The notes beneath the pieces were generated by a model. That model was not told where the DNA came from and made no database searches. It saw only the letters and a list, made by a program, of their open reading frames with translations. Positions 42,315-49,206 of a stretch of DNA of 64,000 nucleotides are shown in pieces. Both the position numbers and the translations under genes were made by a program. Position 1 is the stretch's first letter. Each line of letters starts with the position of its first letter. The DNA is from CAJCIS01 sp965276755 (GTDB taxonomy: Bacteria; Pseudomonadota; Alphaproteobacteria; Acetobacterales; Acetobacteraceae): contig OZ255625.1 of the NCBI GenBank assembly GCA_965276755.1, forward strand, positions 3,224,001-3,288,000, given 5' to 3'.

Positions 42315-43108
42315 TCGCTTCCTCGCCTTGCCAACAGGCCACGGCCGGGATCGTAGCCGACGACCGCCGCAGCCATAAAAAGCGTCAGATACAAGCACAC
42401 AACGCCGGCGGCCGCCGCATTGAAGCGTTCATACAACGCAAACCGTATCAGCTCGACCGCATGCGTGAACGGATTGATCTGGCTTGCCCAGTAGATCGGC
42501 GGACTGGCCTGCTGCACGCGCCACAGCGGATAAAGCGCTGCAGAGGTAAAGAACATCGGGAATATCACAAAATTCATCACGCCGGCAAAATTCTCCAACT
42601 GGCGGATGAAAGACGACAGCACCAGCCCAAGCGCCCCCAGCATCAGACCAGACAGCACCAATGCGGGCAGCACGAACACATAGCCCAGCAGCGGCGGGTG
42701 AATGTCCCAGAACCACGCAATCGCCAGAAAAATATAGACCTGAACGATCGAGACGAACACCCCCGCCAGCAGCTTGCCCGCAAGCAGGAACCAGCGTGGA
42801 AACGGGCTGATCATCAGCGTGCGCATGCTGCCCATCTCCCGGTCATACACCATCGAAAGCGAACTCTGCATGCCGTTAAAAAGCTGAATCATGCCGGCCA
42901 GGCCGGGAGCAATGTAAACCTCATAGGGGATGTAGGTACGATAGGGCGGAATGATCGACACACCCAGCACGAAATGGAAGCCCGCGGCAAAGATGATCAG
43001 CCAAAGCAACGGACGCACAAGCGCAGAAATGAACCGTCCCCGCTGATGGAGCCAGCGCAGCGCCTCTCGCCGGATAATGCCTGCCAGGCACTGATAATAG
43101 ACGTTCAT
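42311..43108 (-). CDS. PQQ-alcohol-system ABC transporter permease (ABC-2 type)
   Basis: The 265-residue product has about six membrane helices and the ABC-2 family core (LFNGMQSSLSMVYDREMGSMRTLMISPFPRW), which is the export-type permease used in PQQ-dependent alcohol dehydrogenase clusters (PedC-like). It works with the ATPase at 43105. The ATG at 43108 overlaps the ATPase stop (ATGA). Its stop overlaps the small exported gene by 4 bp. Substrate is unknown. Confidence 0.85.
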   Translation of the reverse strand: MNVYYQCLAGIIRREALRWLHQRGRFISALVRPLLWLIIFAAGFHFVLGVSIIPPYRTYIPYEVYIAPGLAGMIQLFNGMQSSLSMVYDREMGSMRTLMISPFPRWFLLAGKLLAGVFVSIVQVYIFLAIAWFWDIHPPLLGYVFVLPALVLSGLMLGALGLVLSSFIRQLENFAGVMNFVIFPMFFTSAALYPLWRVQQASPPIYWASQINPFTHAVELIRFALYERFNAAAAGVVCLYLTLFMAAAVVGYDPGRGLLARRGSE

Positions 43109-43830
43109 GCCGCCACCCGCCTGGTGAGCGCGTCGAATGCGTGCTCCACGCTGCCCAGCGAGGCGGCCGTTGCATCGGCCAGAATACGCCCTTGGTGAAG
43201 CACAATCACGCGCCCATTCGCCGCTTCGTCGATCAAATGCGTCGCCCACAGCACGCCGATCCCCCGCGTGCGGCAAAGCTCGTGCACGTGCGCAAGCAGA
43301 AACGCCCGGCTTTCCCTGTCCAGTCCGACCGTCGGCTCATCAAGCAGCAGCAGCGATGGCTGATGAACAAGCGCGCGGGCAAGTTCCACACGCCGCTTCA
43401 AGCCACCGGACAGCGCGCGAACGCGATCGCGGCGCCGGTCAAGCAGGCCAACGCGACCCAGTTCAGCCTCGATCAACGGCGCCGCGGCGCGAGGAGACAG
43501 CCCGTGCAAGGCGGCGTGATAAACCAGGTTCTGCGTCACCGTCAGATCCAGATCCAGCGTCGGTTGCTGGAACACCACGCCCATGCGCGCCAGCGCCTGG
43601 CGCGGCGCGCGCGCCACATCATGCCCGAACACCGCAATGCGACCGTGGCGCGCGGCGTAGAGGCGCGTAATCAGCGCAAACAGCGTGGTCTTGCCCGCAC
43701 CATTCAGGCCGAGCAGCGCAGTGAAATCCCCCGGCGCAATCGCGAAGTCGATGTCGCTCAGCGCCTGGCGCGCGCCAAAGGCGTAAGACAGGCCGGCCAC
43801 CTTCAAGGCCAATTCAGGGGGCAACGGCAA
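43105..43830 (-). CDS. PQQ-alcohol-system ABC transporter ATP-binding protein
   Basis: The 241-residue product has Walker A LLGLNGAGKTT, Q-loop VFQQPTLD, signature LSGGLKRRVELARALVHQP, Walker B LLLLDEPTVGLD and the H-loop WATHLI. It is similar in order to PedA-like ATPases of PQQ clusters. The start is a TTG at 43830 that overlaps the end of the beta-propeller gene by 17 bp; a TTG at 43824 is also possible. It is in the middle of a same-strand operon 46026 to 41712. Confidence 0.87.
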   Translation of the reverse strand: MPLPPELALKVAGLSYAFGARQALSDIDFAIAPGDFTALLGLNGAGKTTLFALITRLYAARHGRIAVFGHDVARAPRQALARMGVVFQQPTLDLDLTVTQNLVYHAALHGLSPRAAAPLIEAELGRVGLLDRRRDRVRALSGGLKRRVELARALVHQPSLLLLDEPTVGLDRESRAFLLAHVHELCRTRGIGVLWATHLIDEAANGRVIVLHQGRILADATAASLGSVEHAFDALTRRVAA

Positions 43831-44854
43831 TGCCCCAAGGCGATTGGCCGACCGGCACCGATTGCGTGACCTCGAGCGCTTTCACGTCGATCACCGACAT
43901 GTCGTTGCTGATGCCATTGGCCACGAACAGCGTGGACTGGTCGGGCGAAAAGGCGCCATGCCACACGCGCTGCCCCACCAGCAAGTATTTGCGCACGGCA
44001 AAGCTGGCCGTGTCGATGACCGCAACACGGTTGGCCGGCCCCAGATCGACGAACGCCGTGCTGCCGTCAGCGGACAGATTGATGCCAACCGCCTGAATCG
44101 CCGCGGCCGGAACCTCGGGCAAATCAAAGCGGATCGTCTGGATGATCTTGTGGCTGGCCGTGTCGATCACCGCAACCGTACCCGCAACCTCCGAAGACAC
44201 CCAGACGCGCGAGCCATCCTTGGTAAACACCGCAAAGCGTGGCCGTGTGCCAACCAGCACGCTCGCCACCACCTGATGCGTGGCGACATTGATAAAATGG
44301 GCCATGCTGGTGGTCTCGGACGTGCACAGCACCGTCTTGCCATCCGGGCTGACGGCCATGCCCTCAGGCTCCACCCCCACGGGGATTTCCGAAATGATTT
44401 CCCCGCGTGCAATGTCGAGCACGGAGACCTGGCTGTTATCCTCATTGGCGACGTAGAGCGTGGCGCCATCACCGCTGAGCGCCATGTATTCCGGGTCAGG
44501 GTTGCTGGGCAGCGTGCGCGTCACTGTCAGCGTGGCAAGTTCCAGAACCTCGATATGGTCGGCGTCGGAGGTGCAGATGTACAGAAAGCGGTTATCCCGC
44601 GAAACCACAATGCCGCGCGGGCGCGCACCGACGGGCACGGTCTGGATGATTTTCAGCGTCGTCCCATCAAGTACTGTGATGGTGTTATCTTTTTCGTTGG
44701 AAACGAAGATTCGCCAGGCAAGCGCAGGTCGGGCACAAGACAGTAGAAGTAAGCAAGCAAGAACTTCTTTCTTGAAAGAAAGAAGCAAAGAACTTTTAAA
44801 AGTTTTTGGGTCCCTTTTTTCAAAAAGGGACTGCTTCCTTACTTCCTTCTGCAT
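43814..44854 (-). CDS. PQQ-associated YVTN beta-propeller protein with a repeat in its N-terminus
   Basis: The product is a seven-bladed propeller of YVTN-like repeats (VSNEKDNTITVLDG, ICTSDADHIEVLEL, VANEDNSQVSVLDI, VANGISNDMSVIDV), probably periplasmic, from PQQ-dependent catabolism clusters. The ATG at 44854 overlaps the upstream gene by 16 bp. A 77-bp family B repeat pair is read in frame between MQKEVRKQ and ACLLLLSCARPALA, adding a long basic region (including SFKKEVLA). A TTG at 44788 inside the repeat would give a normal signal peptide. The motif LLSCA could also be a lipobox. Confidence 0.78.
   Translation of the reverse strand: MQKEVRKQSLFEKRDPKTFKSSLLLSFKKEVLACLLLLSCARPALAWRIFVSNEKDNTITVLDGTTLKIIQTVPVGARPRGIVVSRDNRFLYICTSDADHIEVLELATLTVTRTLPSNPDPEYMALSGDGATLYVANEDNSQVSVLDIARGEIISEIPVGVEPEGMAVSPDGKTVLCTSETTSMAHFINVATHQVVASVLVGTRPRFAVFTKDGSRVWVSSEVAGTVAVIDTASHKIIQTIRFDLPEVPAAAIQAVGINLSADGSTAFVDLGPANRVAVIDTASFAVRKYLLVGQRVWHGAFSPDQSTLFVANGISNDMSVIDVKALEVTQSVPVGQSPWGIAVAP
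44760..44836. repeat. Family B hairpin repeat, inverted pair, inside the beta-propeller gene
   Basis: Two copies face each other: stems GTCCCTTTTTT/AAAAAGGGAC and CTTCTTTCTT/AAGAAAGAAG. The whole pair is read in frame at the N-terminus of the beta-propeller protein. Confidence 0.82.
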
Positions 44855-46026
44855 GTGCTCTCCGGCTCATCCACGCCAAGCGTATCCAGCTCGTTGCTCT
44901 GGTGCAAAAACCCCGGCTGCGGCGAAATCGACACCAGCGACACGCTATCAGCGAGCAGCACAGGCTGCCGCAATTGCCCGTCCCAGGCACGGAAACTCAT
45001 CTCCGGCCCCTTATAGCCCGCCACCGCAAATGCCGCATCGTGCAGATAGGCGATGATGCGCGCCGGGTCCGCACTTCCGCTACGCGTCGCCGCCTCGCCG
45101 ATCGCGCGCACCGCAAGCCAGGCGCTGTAATCGCGCGCGACCATCGGCCGCCCCGCCACGCGCGCAAAGCGCGTCTGCAATTGCGTGCTGGCGTATTCGT
45201 CCATCGCGTGCGCCCAGGCCGCCGGCACCAGGCCCTGCGTGCCCGCAACAGGTCGCGGCTGATCGGTGCGATAGGCAAGCGAATTGCCAAAATGACCGGC
45301 CTCGTCAGCCACGACCAGCACGTCGTAATTGGCACCCTGAGTCGCCTGCGCCACCTCGTCATTGACCTGGTAATGGCCGGTATCGGCCTGCTGGGCTGAG
45401 GGATTGAAGCGCCACGGCCGGTCCGCGCTGATCGTCACCTGAAATTTTGCCGCGGCGTGGCGAATGGCATCTGCGTACAGCCCGTCATCGGGATCGCGAC
45501 CGGTCAGCAACAGGATGCGCGTCCATTTCTTCACCACCAGGTACTGCATCAGCGCGTCGGCCAGCATGGCGCGGCTGGGCAGAAGATGCAGCGTATTGGC
45601 GCGGCAATCGGCCCCGCGCAAACGGTCATCAGCGCTGGTGGCATCCAGCAGCACGGCACGCGCCGCACCAGGCGCATCGGCCAGGCTCAGCAGAAGATCG
45701 GCGGGGACATCAACCACGAACAGGCGCGTGCCCGCGGCCAGCGCGCGCGTAAAATCGGCGTGCAGCGCGGCCGCATCGCGCTCCACCATGCTGCGCAGCA
45801 CAAAGCTCTGCCCAGTAAAGCGGCCTGTCGTATTCGTGTCGGCAATCGCCAGTGCCGCACCCTGCGCGCCCGTGTCGCCAGGTGGCGGGTCGAGCGAAGT
45901 TGATGGCGCCTTCGCCAATTTGGCGAGGCCCAAGTAGTCGATCGTGATGGCCTGCTGCGCGAGGGACGCGCGCGCTGCAGTCACGCTCAGCAGGACGGTG
46001 ACCGCCGTCAAAAATGCTGAGCGCAA
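44839..46026 (-). CDS. PQQ-alcohol-system ABC transporter substrate-binding protein
   Basis: A periplasmic binding protein of the branched-chain amino-acid type fold, from PQQ-dependent alcohol dehydrogenase clusters. The 395-residue product starts at TTG 46026 (GGAAGGCGTTCC before it) with the signal peptide MRSAFLTAVTVLLSVTAARA, then DYLGLAKL, the N-lobe segment LHADFTRALAAGTRLFVVDVPADLLL and C-lobe segments QATQGANYDVLVVADEAGHFG. A GTG at 46089 is a longer alternative without a sensible signal. The ligand is unknown. The gene is divergent from pqqA. Confidence 0.83.
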   Translation of the reverse strand: MRSAFLTAVTVLLSVTAARASLAQQAITIDYLGLAKLAKAPSTSLDPPPGDTGAQGAALAIADTNTTGRFTGQSFVLRSMVERDAAALHADFTRALAAGTRLFVVDVPADLLLSLADAPGAARAVLLDATSADDRLRGADCRANTLHLLPSRAMLADALMQYLVVKKWTRILLLTGRDPDDGLYADAIRHAAAKFQVTISADRPWRFNPSAQQADTGHYQVNDEVAQATQGANYDVLVVADEAGHFGNSLAYRTDQPRPVAGTQGLVPAAWAHAMDEYASTQLQTRFARVAGRPMVARDYSAWLAVRAIGEAATRSGSADPARIIAYLHDAAFAVAGYKGPEMSFRAWDGQLRQPVLLADSVSLVSISPQPGFLHQSNELDTLGVDEPESTCRRK

Positions 46027-46177
46027 GGAACGCCTTCCACCACTATCTCGTTGTCCTGGTCTGTCACGGCCTGGTGCGTGAGGCAACACCTGCGACCTCG
46101 CGGCTAAAGTATGACTTGCCCGATGCCGGGCGCGCCCCTAGGTTGAGAAAGCAAGACCAACAAAAACGGAGACCGCC
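46027..46177. promoter_or_regulatory. Divergent promoter region between the PQQ transporter operon and pqqA
   Basis: 150 bp between two oppositely directed genes must hold both promoters. AAAAACGGAG (46160-46170) is the pqqA ribosome site. I see no well-scoring -35/-10 pair. Confidence 0.45.
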
Positions 46178-46261
46178 ATGAGCTGGAAAGCCCCCAAATT
46201 TATCGAAATCGCGCTCGGCGCAGAAATCAACTCCTACGCCTGCGCTGACGCAACGAAGTAG
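46178..46261 (+). CDS. pqqA: PQQ precursor peptide PqqA
   Basis: The 27-residue peptide MSWKAPKFIEIALGAEINSY(ACADATK) is the precursor whose Glu and Tyr (E16 and Y20 in E-x3-Y) are crosslinked to make pyrroloquinoline quinone. The pattern W-x-P-K-x-x-E-I-x-x-G-x-E-x-x-S-Y matches acetic acid bacterial PqqA. A good ribosome site (ACGGAG, 8 bp) precedes the ATG. It is too short for automatic tracks. No pqqB, C, D or E is adjacent, so this is an orphan copy; the rest must be elsewhere. PQQ is the cofactor of XoxF at 49207. Confidence 0.9.
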   Translation: MSWKAPKFIEIALGAEINSYACADATK

Positions 46262-46346
46262 CCGCCGCGCCGGGCCGTGGGGTCTGGCGTGCACAGCCGC
46301 TGTCTGGATCTGCCTCGGCGGGTCCGCTCGCCCGGCCGCCACGCAA

Positions 46347-47177
46347 GTGGCGCCGGGCGATTTCGTGCGTGTCGGCGCCACCGCCGAGGCGAGCCGCGAC
46401 AATTTGGACGGCATCGCCAACACCGGCTTCATCGTGGGGGCCGCCGGCGTAGCGGTGATCGATCCCGGCGGCAGCCTGGCCGATGGGCAGGCACTGCGCG
46501 CACTCATCCGCGCCGTCACCGCCCTGCCGATCCGCTACGTCATACTCACCCATGACCACCCGGACCACGTATTCGGCGGCGAGGCATTCGCGCCCGATCA
46601 CCCCCTCTTCGTAGGCCATTGGCGCCTGGCCGCCGGCATCGCCGCCCGGGCAGATTACGACCATGCCCGCCTCGCGGCCGTGCTGGGAGAGACCCGGACC
46701 GGCCAGCCCGTGCTGCCCACGATCGCGGTGAAGGCGCAGACGGAGCTGGACCTGGGCGGCCGGGTGCTGCGCCTGCAAGCCTGGCCCACCGCCCATAGCG
46801 GCGACGACCTGACCGTGTTCGACCGCGCCACCCAAACGCTATGGACGGGCGACCTGCTCTTCGTCGGCCGCGTGCCGGCGCTGGATGGCAGCCTGTCCGG
46901 CTGGCTCCGCGTCCTGGACCAACTCGCCGCCCAACCCGCGGCGCGCGCCGTGCCCGGCCATGGACCTGCCTCAACCCCCTGGCCGCAAGGCGCGCGTGCC
47001 GAGCGGCGCTACCTCACCCAGCTTCAAAACGACGTGCGCGCCGCCATCGCGGCCGGCCAGGATATTGGGCCCATCGCCGCCACCGCCGCGGCAAGCGAGC
47101 GCGACAAATGGGCGCTCTTCGACGACTACAACGGTCGCAACGCGACAGAAGCCTACAAGGAGCTGCAATGGCAATGA
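46347..47177 (+). CDS. Quinoprotein relay system metallo-beta-lactamase-fold hydrolase
   Basis: A metallo-beta-lactamase-fold protein with LTHDHPDHVFGG (HxHxDH) and GHGPASTPW, both metal-site motifs, matching the zinc metallohydrolase 2 of quinoprotein clusters found beside SoxYZ-like carriers. The product from the GTG at 46347 is 276 residues. The frame is open upstream to 46182 and encodes a signal peptide (SRRAGPWGLACTAAVWICLG, then AAT), but no ATG, GTG or TTG exists there; only CTG codons at 46245 and 46284. A CTG start coupled to pqqA, or a start I cannot see, is thus likely. It overlaps the next gene by 10 bp. Confidence 0.8.
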   Translation: MAPGDFVRVGATAEASRDNLDGIANTGFIVGAAGVAVIDPGGSLADGQALRALIRAVTALPIRYVILTHDHPDHVFGGEAFAPDHPLFVGHWRLAAGIAARADYDHARLAAVLGETRTGQPVLPTIAVKAQTELDLGGRVLRLQAWPTAHSGDDLTVFDRATQTLWTGDLLFVGRVPALDGSLSGWLRVLDQLAAQPAARAVPGHGPASTPWPQGARAERRYLTQLQNDVRAAIAAGQDIGPIAATAAASERDKWALFDDYNGRNATEAYKELQWQ

Positions 47178-47956
47178 GGATCGCGAACGCCTTCGCCGCC
47201 ATGATCTGGCTGTGCGCCCCTGGCCTTGCCCGCGCCGAGGACACACAGGCGCAGCGCGAGGCGCGCTGGCATGACGTGGCGGCGGCCATCTTCCACGGCA
47301 GGGCGCTCGCCGATGGCGGCGCAATCCTGGCCCTCGATGCGCCGCCGCGCGCACTGGACGCGTCGCTGGTGCCGGTCGCCATCACCGTGCAACCCGCCGC
47401 CACGCCCAAAACCCTGTGGCTGATCGTCGATGACAATCCCGCGCCCGTGGCGGCCATCGTCCATTTCGGTCCCCGCGCCGACCCGCATACCCTCAAGCTG
47501 CGCATACGCGTGGACCAGTACACGCTGCTGCACGCGGTGGCCGAATTCGGCGATGGCCGGCTGGTCGAAGTCGGCCGGTTCATCAAGGCCGCCGGGGGAT
47601 GTTCGGCGCCGGGCACAGGCGCGGGCGTGGACATGGCGCGGCTTGGGCGCATGAAGCTGCTGCCCGTGGCCGGCCAGCACAACCTCGCCACCCTGCTGAT
47701 CAGCCACCCGAACAATAACGGCATGCAGATGAACCCGGTCACGCGCCTCTACACGCCGGCGCGCTACATCCAGAGCGTGGCCATCACGCAGGGCGGGCAG
47801 AGCGTGCTGAGCATGGATGCCGACATTTCGATCGCCGAAGACCCTGCCGTCACCTTCGCCCTGGCCAGGCCCGAGGGCGGAGATCTGGACGTGGTGGCGC
47901 AGGACAGCGCGCACGCCGTCTTTACGCACCATTTCGCAATCCGCCACCAAAGCTAG
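47168..47956 (+). CDS. Quinoprotein dehydrogenase-associated SoxYZ-like carrier
   Basis: The 262-residue product has a signal peptide (MAMRIANAFAAMIWLCAPGLARA), a SoxY-like N-terminal part ending with the carrier motif AAGGCSAPG, and a SoxZ-like C-terminal immunoglobulin fold (MNPVTRLYTPARYIQSVAI). Fused SoxYZ proteins carry intermediates on the Gly-Gly-Cys arm; in quinoprotein clusters the role is unknown. The ATG at 47168 has AGGAG five bp before it and overlaps the metallohydrolase gene. Confidence 0.85.
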   Translation: MAMRIANAFAAMIWLCAPGLARAEDTQAQREARWHDVAAAIFHGRALADGGAILALDAPPRALDASLVPVAITVQPAATPKTLWLIVDDNPAPVAAIVHFGPRADPHTLKLRIRVDQYTLLHAVAEFGDGRLVEVGRFIKAAGGCSAPGTGAGVDMARLGRMKLLPVAGQHNLATLLISHPNNNGMQMNPVTRLYTPARYIQSVAITQGGQSVLSMDADISIAEDPAVTFALARPEGGDLDVVAQDSAHAVFTHHFAIRHQS

Positions 47957-48005
47957 AGCATCCGTTCAATACCAATCAGCCGAAAGGCTGACTCTTCGAG
48001 AAAGA

Positions 48006-48108
48006 TTGGGGGAGATGTGCCATCCCCCCCAAACCCCCCGTCATTTTTATAGACCTGATCCTAAATGATGACGGGGGGTCTGGGGGGGATGGCACATCTC
48101 CCCCAGCC
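48006..48108. repeat. Family A hairpin repeat, inverted pair (A12), nested in a further inverted repeat
   Basis: Canonical pair. It lies between imperfect inverted arms 47969-48000 and 48111-48144 (24 of 31 bases match) containing TGACTCT and TACCA...CAGC. See the separate finding. Confidence 0.85.
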
Positions 48109-48176
48109 TTACTCCGAGAGTCAATCTTTCTGCTGGCTGGTATAAGGCAGCAGCTTTCTCAAGGCGGGGATGCTGA

Positions 48177-48222
48177 AGCATGTTAGAACGGGATGGGATC
48201 AACCCGTCCAAACATGTTTTAG
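48177..48222. repeat. Family D element (AGCATGTT...AACATGTT)
   Basis: AGCATGTTAGAACGGGATGG and the mirrored CCGTCCAAACATGTT share the ATGGGATCA-ACCCGTCC core with the tandem copies at 40180. It overlaps the stop codon of the gene at 48219. Confidence 0.75.
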
Positions 48223-48581
48223 CCGCCGCAGCGCAGATTGGCCTCCGCCTGCGCGCGGCGCAGCGCGGTCAGCGTGTCACGCGCCACAGGCGTATCGCGG
48301 AACAGGCCGCCGCGCGGGCCCACGCTGGCGCCCTGCATGGACAGGATCGTATCGGCGCGCTCGTACTCCTCGTAGCTCATGCGATCTGCAATGGCATCGA
48401 TGCCGCAGGCGCATTGCGGCAGCAATTCGCGCTTGAAGCCGTTGGCCGCCAGGCAGCCGATCACGTAATCGGCGCGCGCGCTGGTGGGATAGTCGTAGCG
48501 GGGCGGATGCGCGCCCTCGGCGCGCGCGGCCCCGGCCAGTGCAAGCAGCAGCAGAAGGGCGGCTTCACGTTCTGCCCGCAT
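48219..48581 (-). CDS. Small exported cysteine-containing protein of quinoprotein loci
   Basis: The 120-residue product has a signal peptide (MRAEREAALLLLLALAGAARA). The mature part has ADYVIGCLAANGFKRELLPQCACGIDAIADRMSYEEYERADTILSM, with three cysteines (C-x19-C-A-C) suited to a disulfide or metal site. I recall such proteins near PQQ-dehydrogenase genes of methylotrophs but give no function. It is divergent from the gene at 48633. Its stop lies inside a family D repeat. Confidence 0.65.
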   Translation of the reverse strand: MRAEREAALLLLLALAGAARAEGAHPPRYDYPTSARADYVIGCLAANGFKRELLPQCACGIDAIADRMSYEEYERADTILSMQGASVGPRGGLFRDTPVARDTLTALRRAQAEANLRCGG

Positions 48582-48632
48582 AGTCCCATTATCCTCGGAT
48601 CGGCGTGACGCGCCACAGCGAAGGAACATGCC

Positions 48633-48863
48633 GTGATCGAGCTGGTGATCGTATATTGCCTTGTCTCCGATACCAAGAGCTGCATCGAAAAGCGCGTGCC
48701 GCTGGAACATTTCGCCAGTCCCATGGGCTGCACGATGAGCGGCCAGCAACGGGCGCAGGAATACCTGGCCGAGCATCCCGCCTATTCGCTGAAGAGTTGG
48801 CGTTGCGAGGTGAACATGCCGCGGCAGACGCGTCTGATGGCGGAGGAGGTCAGGCAAGGATGA
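48633..48863 (+). CDS. Small conserved protein of quinoprotein loci
   Basis: The 76-residue product (GTG start at 48633) has no signal peptide. It has cysteines in CLVSDTKSCIEKRVPLE, MGCTMSGQ and SWRCE. The AQEYLAEHPAYSLKSWRC block looks like a compact fold seen in other small proteins next to xoxF or methanol-oxidation genes (from memory). It is divergent from the exported gene at 48581 and is followed by repeat A13. Function unknown. Confidence 0.6.
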   Translation: MIELVIVYCLVSDTKSCIEKRVPLEHFASPMGCTMSGQQRAQEYLAEHPAYSLKSWRCEVNMPRQTRLMAEEVRQG

Positions 48864-48867
48864 AGAA

Positions 48868-48983
48868 CTGGGGGGGATGTGCCATCCCCCCCAGACCCCC
48901 CGTCGATTTTAAAGCCTCGTCCTATATAATGACGGGGGGTCTGGGGGGGGCTGACGTATACGTCAGCCACATCTCCCCCAGCC
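48868..48983. repeat. Family A hairpin repeat, inverted pair with GCTGACGTATACGTCAGC insert in the right half (A13)
   Basis: The left half is canonical. In the right half the ATGG is replaced by the 18-bp palindrome (48950-48967). Confidence 0.85.
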
Positions 48984-48989
48984 TTTTAC

Positions 48990-49206
48990 CGTTTCCGTCG
49001 CCCCACCAAAGTCCACCTTGTCACGGTCACGCAGCTGACGTTGGCTTCTTGTCAAAGGTTGACCCCTGCACACATGCTGCAGACAACACCTTGACTGCTG
49101 CCGAGGCTTTTGTGCAGTGCACTATAGTTGGTGCAATCCCGGCACGAAATCGCTGCAAGAAACCAGGCACGACCCGGCCAATCGGGCATATCTGAGGGGA
49201 ACGTCC
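48990..49206 (+). promoter_or_regulatory. Upstream region of xoxF
   Basis: 217 bp without a gene. GTCAA-AGG-TTGAC (49051-49063) and GTGCAGTGCAC (49112-49122) are small dyads; TATAGT at 49123-49128 directly follows the second and could be a -10 box with poor -35. TGAGGGGAACGTCC precedes the ATG. The dyads are candidate operator sites only. Confidence 0.4.
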
